From contig NC_079879.1 of NCBI RefSeq assembly GCF_029227915.1, positions 19,663,501 to 19,727,500 on the forward strand: a DNA stretch of 64,000 nucleotides, given 5' to 3'. Source of the stretch: Hydractinia symbiolongicarpus. Its lineage: Eukaryota; Cnidaria; Hydrozoa; Anthoathecata; Hydractiniidae. The position numbers and the translations under genes were made by a program. Below are positions 48,070 to 61,474 of the stretch, piece after piece. How positions within the stretch are numbered: the stretch's first letter is position 1; each line of letters begins with the position of its first letter. The notes beneath the pieces were generated by a model, which did no database searches, had not been told where the DNA came from, and saw only the letters and a program-made list of their open reading frames with translations.

Positions 48070-50530
48070 TTATTTTGATAAAAGATACTGGAAACCTAAA
48101 TATAGACAACGACAACATTGCAACAATAACAAGAAACCTACGCTCTTTGATAACTACCTACGTCAGTGCACAAAGATCGACTTAAGCTCGATCAGTATTC
48201 GACCTACGTGACTTATCATCTACAGAAACAATGACGTCGCCATCAAGAAAGTAGGTACTGACCCCAACAAGAACGCTATCTATGATTACAACTTGTCTGC
48301 CCTCAGCTTAATGATGACCATTGCCTTCTAAACGGTAAAAAGGCAAAGATTCCTGCTATGCTTACTACCAAGGAAGTGACTGCAGGAGACATGTGCACCT
48401 GGAATTTTTACACCCCTATCTACCTCCCTCTAAAAGGGGTCAACAAACAGGCTTTAGTTTATGCTGAGCGATAAACATCACTACAACAAAAACGTCGCTT
48501 TCGTTAGGATCACGATGTATGTGCTTATAGAATAAAGATGGCAGGTATGAAACTTTATCCGAAATTACCACCTACTGTGCGTGAAGACGACAGGATGCAG
48601 GGTGAAAGTCAGGTAAACAAGCTACGGATGATTAAAGAGATTGATCAGTACTTCCGCAAGTAGATCAAAGAGCGTGATGGATTCGCCGAATATTTGAAGA
48701 TGCATTAAATAATTGTCAGGGAGAGCGATCACGCTTTACCAAGTGTTACGATCATGCCAGGTGGATGTAGAATTACTATACTTACAACAGGTTTAAGGAA
48801 ACCACTGTGCGTAGCTCTGGAAGGCATTGTACTTGCCATGGGTCTAAGCCAAGCAGGCTTGAAGAATGCCTTTAGACGACTGAGGGTAAATAAGCACTAG
48901 AGGGCACAAAAGCACGAGAGTACCTTAGACTATGCGAGTACTACTCGAATATTCTGAGCTAAGATCCATCATAGATCTTATCTCTACCAGGTGTTGTCAG
49001 CGACTACGAATTCAGCTTTATCATGCAGAGGAAACAACGCTACATCGTGCTATAAGACCATATACAACAGCGAGTAAAACGTATCGTGACCAAAATCAAT
49101 GAGAAGGTATGTGCAGAGCTAGTGCTAAAAGTGGGTGAAGACAAAGTATTAAAAAAATTTCGATATGTGCAGTATGCCTCTAATACCTAGATGACCCACC
49201 TGGTCATAGGGCTTTGGACTTGTAGGTTTATCAACTTACACAACTGTAATTCTGATATGTGTCTTCACCTCTTTGTCTGATTATCACTTACACACACAGA
49301 ATGCTTGTTGATGTAGTGTTGTTAAACTATATTTCCCTTCTTGCTAGCCTTTTTGGTGGACAAAATCTATTGAGCAACGACTTATCCTGTGCTTCCGTTA
49401 ATAAATCAGCATTCCTCATGAAATATCCGTCTTTCTTTCCTGCTAAGTTTCTTCATGTATAGTCTGTGATTCACCTCTTGTTCTGTCTCCACACAAGGTG
49501 TACAATGCATACCCATAATCTACGTTAAAACGTCTTTAAAATTGAGTTTTTTGTTGTCTTCTTCGGGATGTTCATGATTGTTTATGTGACGTCCATTAAC
49601 ACAAGACGTTTACTCGGAGATGTTTCGGTTACCTATCGCTGGTTATCCGAAGCTAAGATGCAAGTTGATGTAATGCGGCCTTGCGATTTGTTCCTCACCA
49701 ATAGGATATAGTCCGTTCTCCTGATACCTACGTGGGACTTTGTAGCTGAACTTTCATGGACCATTCCATTCTGTTTCCCCAATGCATCCCGCCTTTTAAA
49801 CTGTGCTTGAATGTGCTCATCAATGCAAAAATGTCACACCAAGATAATCTTGCAAAGATATCTTTGTATTCCACATTAGTGCATTTTAAATTCTGCTGAT
49901 AACGCGTCCGTATAAGTATCTAGTGGTATCGCAGAGTGAATAATGGCTGCTTCATTTTCTATGCTGACATTCACTACTTTCCTTTGACACTTTGACGTTA
50001 TCCTGGTGCACATGTTAGTTGGTTCTTCTATCTTTTCTTCCATCTTCTATCTTTTGAACCCTGAGAGACATAACATCCTGCGTAGTGTTATTACTCCTCT
50101 TAATAGTGAACCCGAATCGATAGTTTATTAACCATGTGTCACAAGTGGTCGATATCCCTCTTATTTTACACTTCTTTTGCACTTTTTCCTATGAGCATAA
50201 GGCCATGAAAAATTCCAGTACCACTGCAGTGTCAAACTATTCGAATGTTGAATTTCCTTTGCTACCCATTTATTACATATTTTTTTACAATTTCTGAGGT
50301 CTTCCTTTTCATACTCTGTGAAGCACGTAACAGGCAGAAAAAATCTTTGCGTTTGTCGTCCCTTTCATAGTAATCCTTTAGCACCCTGCTTAGATTCTTA
50401 TTGTATTCTTCCATGCATCGATAGAGTAAAGTCATCGTCATACATCTGAAACAATGCCTTCTTATGTAAATAGCTGAATTTGTAATCACCATAAGGCAGT
50501 CTTTTTAGCTCTCCTTCGCGCTTGTTGTTA
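48070..50530. pseudogene. Decayed multi-ORF element, family not recognised
   Basis: By eye this stretch is less AT-rich than its surroundings and full of protein-like reading frames cut by single stops. Plus strand: DPNKNAIYDYNLSALSLMMT near 48265 and a frame from the ATG at 48547 (MKLYPKLPPTVREDDRM, stop at 48661), then ITILTTGLRKPLCVALEGIV near 48775. Minus strand: NLSRVLKDYYERDDKRKDFF near 50385. Plus-strand frames occupy the left half and minus-strand frames the right, meeting near 49.2 kb. This suggests a large gene-bearing DNA element with convergent genes. I do not assign it to a family. Confidence 0.4.
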
Positions 50531-50917
50531 TAATAAATTGCCGTGTTTACCATTTTTGTACACACTTTCTCAATGTACTAAAAAAATTTTAAAGTGGACG
50601 TTTATCAAACTCGTCGAGTATACATTCACAGTCTTCGCTCTATTCCATAACCTAGCAAACCCAGGGAGTTTAATCTGTTGTCGCGGTCCGAGACTACACT
50701 CATCTCTAAAACTGTTTAAAGTACTTTTTCCCATCTTCGGATACCACGTATCTGGACATACCAGAGCATCTAGGGTTTTTGTTCAACAGTATTATTGCCC
50801 AGGTCTTGGGTCTTCAAATGATCTAGGACATACTCGAGCATGTAGATTTCACTATCAGCAGTTTTATTTTACATCTCATGTCTTGAGATAATCTGGGACT
50901 TACCTTAGAAAGTAAAT

Positions 50918-52380
50918 TTGGGTAAGTTTTCCAAACCTGGGTCCCCGAATCCGTTTCGGAATGCACGGGTATATATCTCTGCAGACGTTTCTAAAAAGTA
51001 CATGATCCTATACATTTTCTTGATCAGCGTTTCAAGATCTACACGATGAAGGCAACAGGCATACACATTTCTGAAAAAAAACTTGTGTTCTGACATGTCT
51101 TTGCTGACGTCATCAAAATTTAAATGACGGTTCTTTTTCTCTGTTATCCTGCCTAAGTGGATTTTCCACAGGCCTTATCGTATAGTCTCTTATAATAATA
51201 CAGAGACTGTGTCTGTTTGTAGCAGGCAAAGTGGATGTCTTCATTTTCCTTTGATGTTGCCGAAAAAGTTATGTCTAATATGTTAAATTTTTTGACGTTA
51301 GGGCGCGACGAACACTACTTTAACGTCAATATCCTATATTAAATTAATGAAGCCATTACAGTGCACCTAAAATTTTGAGGCCAAATAACTGGGAAACGAG
51401 TTGGTGACGTCAATGTTTTTTCACCGCGTGGGTAACTAGGGACCACCTGGGACCAATTTGGGTAATTTTCCAAACCTGCGTCCCCAAATCCGTTTCGGAA
51501 TGAACGGGTTTATGACGTCATCAAAAAACCTTTAAACCACAATATTTTCGTAACCGTTGGCCAAAAATACATGGTCCTATACATTTTCTTGTTCAGCGTT
51601 TCAAGAGCTAAAACATGAAGGCAATGGGTATACAAATTTCGAAAAAATAATTTTCTGTACTTTTAATAGAAACATTGCTGACGTCAGCAAAATTTTTAAA
51701 CCCGTAAATCTCATTAACCATTCATCAAAAACACGTGATTAGATACATTTTCTTGATCAGCGCTTTAAGGTCTACACAATAAAGGCAACGTAAAAACAAT
51801 TTTCTAATTTTTTTTGCAAATGGGTTGCTGACGTCATCAAAATTCATATGACGCTTATTTTTCAATTTTATCCTGCTTCAGTGGATTTTTCCACGGGCTT
51901 TATCGACTAGTTTAATATAGAATATTGGCGTTAAAGTGGTGTTATTTTCGTCGCGCTGTAACGTCAGAAAATTTAACACGTGAGACATGCATTTTTCGGC
52001 AACATGAAAGGAAAATGAAGACATCCACTTTGCCTGTTACAAACAGATACTGTGTTATGATATAGACTAGTCGATAAGGCCCGTGGAGAAATCCACTTAG
52101 GCAGAAATACAATGGAAAAAATAGGTTGTTTTAGATTTTTGCTGACGTCAGCAGTGCATACACAAGAAAAATTGCCGAAATTTAATTTATTTGTTTCCTG
52201 TAATGTGCAGAAATTGAAACGCTGATGAGAAAAAATATATAATATCATGTGCTATTGACGAAAGGTTAAGAAGATAAATCATTATCTCTTCAAAGAAAAT
52301 TTCGATAAGATCAAAGGAAAATGAACATATCCACTTTGCCTGTTACGGACAGACACAGTCTCTATATTATTATATAGATT
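50918..52380. repeat. Complex direct and inverted repeat block
   Basis: Two about 200-bp arms (51148-51347 and 51903-52110) are imperfect inverted copies. Both contain GGCAAAGTGGATGTCTTCAT in matching positions. Between and beside them, units with CCAAACCTGGGTCCCC, CATTTTCTTGATCAGCG and TGCTGACGTCATCAAAAT recur in direct orientation at about 50.92-51.12, 51.45-51.70 and 51.72-51.85 kb. A partial third copy of the arm lies at 52310-52380. It looks like nested copies of a foldback-type element. Confidence 0.8.
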
Positions 52381-52399
52381 GGTAGACATCCAACGAAAA

Positions 52400-55300
52400 A
52401 GGGTAATCGATTTCGGTATGGATTTTCCATATCTCTCTATTCAGCTTGCGCAGCTTGTGCTCTCTTAGCTGATATTTTAAAATAAATGAGTGAACATGGT
52501 GAAATCCTTATACAATGAAAAATGACAAAGACTAGTGTCAAAGCAGCGTTGTGAACATCGATATATACACGACATTCACAAGTGTGCGCAGATACTTCAG
52601 ATAGAGGTAATCAGTAGCAAGCCTGAGGTGGAAGATGAGTGGGAGATGTTCAAAAATGTGCACAAAGGAATACAATTTTTATAAACGAAATTTAAGAAAT
52701 AAAATCCAGTTAAAAAGTATAATTATATAATCATCTTAAAGCTCATCTTAATTATTGCTGATGTCAGCATGATTTTTTGGCGACATTTCGACACTTCGTT
52801 GTATGTTAGAGTGTGCAAATAGCGCATACCTACGTTATATGAAAGTATATATGAAAGTTGCTGTGTAGTATTGGAGAGTTGATAGGTTTGCCACCTTCAA
52901 AAAATTTCCGTAAAACTGCCAAATTTCTGTTACCGATTGTAATTCTACCAATTACACGTCAATAATTATATTTTCCATCCAGTCGTCCCTTTTTGGCTTC
53001 TCACAAAATTGGCTAGTGAAACTTACGCCCACAAATGGATAACCACGACTAGGCGATCTTTTTTATCGTTTACCTTTTAACCAATTACCTGAATTACCAA
53101 AGGTCACAAGACATGAGAGTAACATGAGAGTAACGTATTACTTAAATTTTTTATATCATGCAGAAACTTATATAGAAACAAAACTATTATACTGCACACA
53201 GATATAACTTGCTGTCTTTCACTAGCTGTCCATCAACAAACTTACTTCTTCCGTTGAGTTTAGCAACGAAAACCTATTGAAAAAATTTTTTCTGAATTTA
53301 GCTTATCTTTAATTGGTGCTTTTCATGTTTCATGCCAATTAATAATATTTAGATTCATACGTTCATACTTTCAAAGCTAATTGAACTAATTGAAGACGTC
53401 TAATCATGTCTCAATTTCATTACTTTGGATGTTAATTATTTATACAATCCGCAGGAATTTGTGTTTGATTTAGCCTTTATCGTTTTTGGAAAAAAAATTA
53501 ACAAATTGGTGAATTTTATACGCGGAGTCAGCTCTGATGCGTTCATACGTTCTAGGCATAGCTTTTATTTCCCTGAACTAATTCCCCCCCCCCCAAAAAA
53601 AAAAAAAAAAAAATTTTTTTTTTGCATTGACTGGTCAAGTATCGTTTACTGTGAGGCCAGGTTTTGTGCAAAAATCAACAAAGAACTTGAAGAAAGTCGA
53701 AAAGACAGGCCAGGGAGATTAGGTGAGAATCGCCTAATCAAAGCAATGAGGCAAACTAGATCAGAAGCTTACAATGGACAGAAGAGAATATTTTGTGACG
53801 CACTATTTTGGATGACAACACATTTACTTAGGGCAATTGGAGGAAGAAAGCACATCAGTACTTTAGGCATGTCTAACTTTTGGCAACAATTACAAAACTT
53901 TTAAGTCAATCCATTAAGAGGTATTATATGTTGTCTGTCCTGTACAGAGATAACACTCTTATCCACTCCGACAAAACGCAGAAGCAAGACTTTAAGATGA
54001 GATACCAATCGGCTGAAAATAGATGTTAATTTTTTTTTTCTTTAAGCGTAACGACTTTGAGAAAAATCATAAATTTGTCTTGAATCCAATAGGTGAAACA
54101 ACAAAGTCTCAGTATAATTTTTTTCGAACGACTTGCTGTTGCAAATTTAGTCATGTGGGCCAAACAATCTGACTTTATGTTGGAATGTTCCTTTTAGGCG
54201 AGATTTAAAAGTCGGTGAATACAATCATAATTGAAATCTATTTTAATGACATTATGAGTTAATTATTTGACCCAGTACAGTGGTATGGTCGTTCAAAAGT
54301 ATCGCTTCTGCCAATACACAACTTGTGTGTATAAAATTAGACTTGGATGTAGAAATATAATTACGTGTTAAAGCGCATGTGGAGACCACAATGCACTGCC
54401 TAAAGAAAGAGCCGTTCTCTCTTCGGCTCAACAAATTTGGACGTTACGGGTAGAACGTCAGAACATTTTAATAAAATATAAAAACATCACAGATAGAATC
54501 TCACAAACTTTTTGTGATCATCTTTTGACGCGTTTTGCAAATAAAGGACTTTCGTGAAAAATTATGAATAACGCTGTTGGAGATCCTTTCCTGTTTTCTA
54601 ACGTCTATAGTAGTATTCAATTGATGCTGCCTTAACATAGTGATCAGTTTGAAATGCGTCATCTATCGTTTTTGTGTAAAAATCTTAAAACAACAATATT
54701 TCAAAGAAAAAGTCGTTTAATTAATATTGAATCAGAAAAGAGGGATTCAGAATTCTATAACGTATATTTAAAAGCTGGAATAAAAACGCAAGTAGGAAAT
54801 TAACTAACAGGATGCAATAACAATATCACTTTGTTTCAGGTACGAGCAACATAATAAACCTTCGTTTTCCACTATTGCATGAAAAAACTTTCGCGATTAA
54901 AAAACGTTTTGATGCATATTTGGATTTTCATGAACTGATCCAAATACAATTAATCATGATTACATTCTTTCCAATTATTGCTCCTTTTATCGTGATTTGT
55001 GGAAGAGAAGAAGGGGCGTGTTTGTAGCGTTGTAAGTTGTGAGGTTGTTGAATTTTTTTTTTCTTTTCAGACTGCCTGAAAATGTAAGGAAGATAAGATT
55101 GGCTGGAAAATCACAATATAAACGCTAACAGATTTGAGTACCAAACTCCTTGCATTAAAATTTTGTGTTATTTTCTACACAGCTATCTTTATGGACACTG
55201 CCAACTTTCCTAATGTTTAATCTTATTAGCAAGTTTGCTGAATTAGCACTTAAAAGTGGAGAGCATTACAGCGCAGTTCTTCTGTTTATATTCTACAAAA

Positions 55301-57800
55301 TTGCTTACATCGACTATTTAATGCAATATCCTGCTTGCATAAAAAACAGCTCTATTCTTTAAAAACTAGATTTGTAAAACAAAAAAGAACTTTCTAAAGA
55401 TGACGACAAACCTAATATCTCGGCTATCGGCTATAGAAAAAAGGAACTTGAACATTCAACGACCTAGCTAATAAGAGACTCGTACATTTAAAGCGAATTA
55501 CTCCAGAAGACCCCAAAAATTAACACAAAGCGGAAAAATTATTACGTGTATGAAATTATTCCACCCCTGCGAATATCTCACTTCATCAAAATTTGAACAA
55601 TAAATCGTGTTATTTATTTTGCGCAAAAAGAAAATTAAATAAATTTGTGGTGGAGCACATTTATTCAGTTTGCTTACTAGATATAACAAATTTTACTGCA
55701 AACGAAAATCGTCTTGAACAACTTTGGAGGAAGAAAATGGAACAACCAATTAAAACAACATCCAATACCTATATTATAAGAATTGATGTCTGTCTGTCCA
55801 TTAGCCAATTTAAAATTTGGTGGTTTTGTAATGAAAACGCTGGTATAATCGTTCTCCCTTAAAACATCCCACCTAATTAAATTTAATTACTTCAAGCTAA
55901 CAGGCGGGCAAGAATGCGTGAAATAGCGATGCAGAAAATATGTACCATCCACGAGCTAACGACTGTATTATTAAAAAAAATCTATAACCTTATCGAATAA
56001 AAGAATCCATCATACTTCACAACTCAGGAAGGAAAGGTAAATATGCGTGTCTTGCTTGTTGGTTCTTCGTACTAAATCTAACATAGTTTTTATAAACGCA
56101 ATTCCGTAACTAACAATAAGAGTATAAATATAATAAGGATATAGAAAAATTTAGTTATCTCACATTGTGTTGTTCTTTCTAAGTTTATGCTAAATTCGTG
56201 CACTGAGAGCGGAATTTTTTATTGAATACATGAATACGTCTTTTTGTGAGGAAATGCCGCATACGTAAAACTAGTTCGATCTTAAAGCCGCCGCTAATTT
56301 TCTGTATTAATACACCGATCCTTTACTGCAGCTGCGAAAGGTCACGAATAATAAAAAAATTTAAAAACTGTGTTCATTTTATACCATTTTGGGTGCCAAT
56401 CTGGTATAAAATTGGACTTTTCGAGATTAAATTTAAACCTAAAAAGTTGAGGGATAATCTCAGGCTAAAATTTTTTTGTTCTAAAAATGTTCCTAATACA
56501 AAATAATGGATGCTTTCACAGACAAAATTGATTACCTCCAATTAACCCTATTCGGTTCGGGGCTTTTCGAACATGTTATGACAGGGAGAGGGGGAGAGGG
56601 TAGAGGAACTCCGCCGCCACCCCCTTAATAACTTTTGATAGGCATCTCAAAATTAAATCAAACTTGGAACATCTATAGTACGTCATAAAAGAAACAAAAT
56701 GGCTGCAATAAATTTTTGCTTATGTCAGCATCTTCATTGAAAGCTTAAAATACTTTAAAAATTTTCACATTCTGTTTAAAGTTTCTGAGAGACAAATAAA
56801 TGTTATTTAACATATTGCTCTTAAAAAGTTCAAGATTTATAGGATGAAACAAAATATGTGTTGTAAGTTTTAAGTTCTAAAGATAATTCTAACGAATATT
56901 ATTTATTTTTACGGTTTATATTTCATAGAGATTTTTAAGGACAGTTTCTAGTAATAGCCAATATCTTAAGCTCTGAAAGGTCGAGGGCTTAAAAACTTGG
57001 CATGCAGGTGTCCAAAACAAATATTAAATTCAGTAACTATTATAACCATGCAACATAGTAAAAAGAGGCAGGAAGGGGGGAAATATTTTTTCAAAGAAAC
57101 TCTACTTTTGACCACCTACTTGTGTTGCTAAAAACTGCTGAACGGTTGCTTAACAGAAATTCGTTGAAAGATTACTGAAAAACTATGCTAAACCTTGTTT
57201 TGTTGGATGTCAAATTGTAACGTAGTATCCAGAGTTAATAAATGTTTGATTAAAAATTAGCAATGAGATTCTGCATCAAAAAGTACACTACACTAGTGGT
57301 AAATGGGACACTCAAGCGAAGATTTATTTCACTTAGCGAATGCTCCACTTAGCGAATGTCTCTCTTAGCGAATCTCCTCCTCTAACTGGGACTCCTCAGT
57401 GAGCTTAAAATGGCATACTTGTATTTTTTGTATTTAATTTTGAAATTACTTTTGTTTTTGAGAAACTTATTCCCATTTTGTGATAGTTCCACTTCTCCGG
57501 CGCACCAGAGACGAAAAGAACATCTTCCAAAACAGCAATGATTTGTTGCTTATATACAATGGTATATCAATTATAATACTAAAGTAGCTTAGCACTATTA
57601 AGAAGGATACTAAATTGGCTTATAAAACATATGCTGCGATAAGTAGGCCTCACGTGACGACAATTTTGAAGAAGCAGATTTTTATTCAAATTTTCTCAAA
57701 ACCATTTACACTAATCTATTACTTGCGACTTTTGTCAATTTTTGGCTTCTGACACCAGCATTGTGGAGAATACAGCTGGCTTTAAATAATAGTGTGACGA
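52400..57800. other. Intergenic, no supported gene
   Basis: AT-rich with short unremarkable open frames. Contains a homopolymer trio at 53584-53623 and a CACTTAGCGAATG short tandem near 57330-57375. Confidence 0.5.
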
Positions 57801-57810
57801 TTTCTAGTGC

Positions 57811-57891
57811 GCTGCTAACAGGATTCGAATCTGTGCGGGATATTCTATTTGATTTCGAGTCAAAACGCCTTAACCACTCGGCCATCATTAA
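57811..57891 (-). tRNA. tRNA-Ser(CGA)-like pseudogene or SINE head
   Basis: Minus strand shows TGGCCGAGTGGTTAAGGC (A box and D arm), anticodon arm TTTGA-CTCGAAA-TCAAA with anticodon CGA, a variable arm, and the B box GATTCGAATCC. The 3' acceptor strand reads TAGCAGC but the 5' acceptor strand reads TTAATGA, which does not pair. A functional tRNA is therefore unlikely. A truncated pseudogene or tRNA-derived SINE fits better. Confidence 0.6.
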
Positions 57892-58674
57892 TTAAAACTT
57901 CACTATAATGTTCTTAACTATCTATCGCCAAAAGCTTGTTATTATCAATTTGTCAAACAGATCGTAGATGACTGTGTCAAATTTTCTGCATGATTATGCA
58001 ATATGTTAAATATTAAGTATTACATTTTGCTATCCCTGGAAACTTGTAACATCGAACAGAAATGTGGCCTAAATCACAATTTAAATATGTCTGTCATATA
58101 CATAGATATATTTTTTTGTAGCTTTTCCCTTTCCCCTCTCACGAACTTCTCTAGTTGCTGCCTAAATTCTCGCTAAACAAGGAGATAGTGGTCACTTTTT
58201 CTTACGAAGTATCACATCGCAATTTATTTTCCAAACGCCTTAATGAGCTTCGTTATTTTCTCTTATAAACGGTAGCTATAAGTATGTCTGGAGTTATTGT
58301 TCGCCCTAAGGCGATTTTAATACTTATTTCCAAATAATTTTGCATTTAGTTTTCTATACGTTTTTAACGCAGTAAAAGTTCAACTATATAGCTATGGAAC
58401 TTGCCCAAATATAAAATTCTGAAGACCAACCATTATGCTATGACCGGGTTACAACAAGTTGTAGTCACTGTGTTTTTTTTACTGAAGTTGCAGAAAATTA
58501 CCTTTTAAAAGAAACACATAACACCAGAGATGATGTAAGCACTCCACTGGATTTGTGACAGACCTTATACCGGCACTAAAGTGCTCTCACCGAACGTGCA
58601 GCACAGTTTATCTAGATGTCTAATCAAATAAATACATAGAGAGTTCATTTATGAGATCGTATTTTGTACCTTAT

Positions 58675-59370
58675 TTCTCCAATTAGCGCCGCCCTCTAAT
58701 AAGCGCTTCCTTGGAGGAAATTATTATATTAGGGCCACTCTAACACTCTAATTAGCGCCACTGTAGCAGATTATATCGAATCTCTGAAAATATTGACTCT
58801 CCAATTCATTATAAACCAGAGAGTAACTCCCTTAGAGTCACAACAAACTAAAAGATAGTTCCTCCCTTAGTGACTCACCTAGTAACTCACCAAGTGACTT
58901 CCCCAGTGGATTTAGTGACTCTACTATTTAGTTGAAGAAAAAAAGACTCAGTCCAAACAAACCAGAGGGGATGTTATTATAAACCAGTGGATAAAAACTG
59001 CCCAATAATGTCATTTTAGTGAAAATCAAATTTTAAACATTCGATTGTCATTGCAGTTTCATTTGACACATTATACTGTTCTTTTAAATTGAGAGATATG
59101 GCGCATCACGTGGAATTTGAAGTAATAGAAAATTCGTGCGTACAAATTCGTATGCTGATAAATATAAAGGTTTGTTTTGACTTATACATTCCAGTCAGTC
59201 AATTAATATTTACTCATTTACTTATTAAAGTTGTACGAGAATAGAAAAGAATAGTACTTTCACCCCTTTCTTATATTAGTGCCTCCCTCTTCTTAACGCC
59301 GCCCTTTCTTATGTCACGGTCACGCTTTTTGACTCAGTTTTTAAATTAGCGCTGGGGGCGCTAAAGAGAG
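58675..59370. repeat. Cluster of AATTAGCGCC/ATAAGCGC-type repeats
   Basis: AATTAGCGCCGCCCTCTAAT and related blocks at 58680-58770 and again at 59270-59365 (TTAGTGCCTCCC, AACGCCGCCC, AATTAGCGCTGGGGGCG). Between them lie short GTGACTCACC-type repeats (58860-58920). These probably mark the two ends of one non-autonomous element of about 0.7 kb. Confidence 0.5.
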
Positions 59371-59924
59371 TGGAAATGCGGTCATAAGTTTTTGCAGCTG
59401 GAGAGATATCGTTAAAGCTGGAAAACTATGCGTAGTAAAAATAATTCTATGTTGTATACTGTATTTCTAAAAATTTTCTTAAGCTCAGAAAAACTGTTTG
59501 AATTCTAGTAAATATGAACAATTTTGTTGGCACTTGCACTGGATTTTTCTTACAGGAGAAAGGTAAGCGAATAAACACGACCAGGAAATCTATATCTAAG
59601 TAATACACTTTAAATCTTTACGGCTTAAAATTTTGCGTAGCTTCCAAATGAACGTTTTTGGCTACTTCTTGACGTTACCAAACAACGCCGACTGACAAAT
59701 AGTCCACAGCCAATAGAGTGTGCTAGGGCTAAAAGTGTGCTAAAATCAATCTTTCTAATATCAGCAAAAGCCAGTATTGTTCAAAGTTTTAGATGTAAAA
59801 AGTAACCAAAGACAAGTTGAAATTGTATGTGTCGAATATGAGATTGCTTGTATAATATTTTGAATAGAATTGTAAAAATGAGATCATGTGGTTTCTATTT
59901 ATATGTACATTGATAAAAAAAAAT

Positions 59925-60070
59925 TCGCGAGAACTAATTTTTGCGAGTACTTAATTTCGCGATTGTGCAAATCAAAGCTTTGCATTTCGTTAGATTTTAT
60001 GAGAATTTAATTTTGCGATTAAATGTTTTTAATAACTGTCGCGAGGAGAAGGGGACTGGAAATTCCTTGC
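59925..60070. repeat. TTTAATTTTGCG/TTCGCGA dispersed repeat
   Basis: AATTCGCGAGAACTAATTTTTGCGAG, AATTTCGCGATT and TTAATTTTGCGATT units. The same wording appears near 19.35 kb and 44.25-44.34 kb. Confidence 0.5.
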
Positions 60071-61305
60071 GAAATAACGATCAGGAAGCTACATGAGGAG
60101 GCACTGGTCTAATACTTCTGAAAGGAAATCCTAAAAATTTGTACGCCGAATTAATTGCAGCAAGTGTTCCCTAAATGTGCAACACAAAATGAAAAGATGT
60201 CCGATCGAAGAAATGCGACTTCCAACCACAGAAAAATGAAATCGGATGCGGAGATGCGGAAATTAAGAACACCCAGACCACAATCAATCTTCAATCTACT
60301 GTCCAGAAACGATGCAACTCACAACATCAGATGTTATTTTTCTTGATTAGTGTTTTTTTCTGATACGGTCAAAAATTTATTTTGCAAAATTGTCTTTACC
60401 CTTTATTTTCTAGAACCAATGCTTTACCATTCTGAGACAGGGTTGTCCCAACACGCTTTTATCATAAAAACTATTGAACAGTTCGTGCTAAATTATCATA
60501 TTTCTTCGGTAACTGTAGCAGTACCTTAGTTCCACGATAAGTATTATTTTTTAGGATAGTATAAATAAGCTCATTAGAAGTATAAATCAGTTCTTCAAAC
60601 AGAAGGTATATTTTACAATAATTTAAGTAAGTCTTTTTTTCAACTATCTACTATTTTACACATTTTGCATAAATATAAAAAATAAAAACCTAATGGTATA
60701 TTTAACACATTTAAAAAAGTGTTCCACGCCTGTACAGCAGTTTTAAAATCATTTGTAATCCAACCCAATCAATGTTCACTCTCCATTTTACTGTCACCGT
60801 TTTCAATTCGATTGGTTTGGATTGCAGTCCGAAACCAAATGATTAAATGACATGAAAATTTTCAAGTGCGAGTCTGAGGAATTGAAATAATCGACCCTAA
60901 ACAAAACACATTACGAAGAATCAGTTCGTGAAAGAGCGGTGATGTTGCAGAGTGCTTTTTTCAAACAAACAATTTTACTACATTTCCAGTCAATACAATA
61001 ATTGATAAAACGCCCATGTGTGAACCCATGGTTTCATCGGTATTGTAATAAATGCAGAAATTGTCATAGCAAGCCTGGCCACCCCAGATAGTACAACTTG
61101 TGCGAAACTTTGATGATTCGCAGGAATTAATTTTGTTACCATGCTTTTAAATAGAACTTGCCCAGGAAGCCACATGTTCATGTAATTGATGACGAATGCA
61201 ATCATCAGCAATACATCTTATTGAAGATATTATTTCGGTTTGTGTGTTCAGTATTCATATTACTGTGGAAAGTTTATCATTTCTTGAACATGATAGTTTA
61301 GTAGG

Positions 61306-61340
61306 CGACGTTTCGGGAGATCCTTCTCCCATCATCGGGC
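61306..61340 (-). ncRNA. Hammerhead-ribozyme-like core, left arm
   Basis: On the element's sense strand: CCGATGA, stem II GGGAGA-AGGA-TCTCCC, GAAAC, GTC. The canonical first box is CTGATGA, so one base differs. Hammerheads of this compact form are known in Penelope-like elements. Confidence 0.6.
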
Positions 61341-61474
61341 AAAGTAAAATGATGTTGCGCATGTATTTATATAATTGCAGAGGATCGAAATTCATAAAAA
61401 TTAACCAATCAGAAACGAGCTGATAATTACAGTTAATTACGGTAATTAACATTTTCGGACCTGGATGTAGGTAA

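Noticed and set aside
53425-53904. 159-residue plus-strand frame
   Set aside because: It runs through a C-A-T homopolymer trio and has no recognisable domain; the latter part is protein-like but too weak to call.
57300-57375. Repeated CACTTAGCGAATG units considered as a CRISPR-like array
   Set aside because: Short irregular spacing in an animal genome; a simple degenerate tandem repeat.
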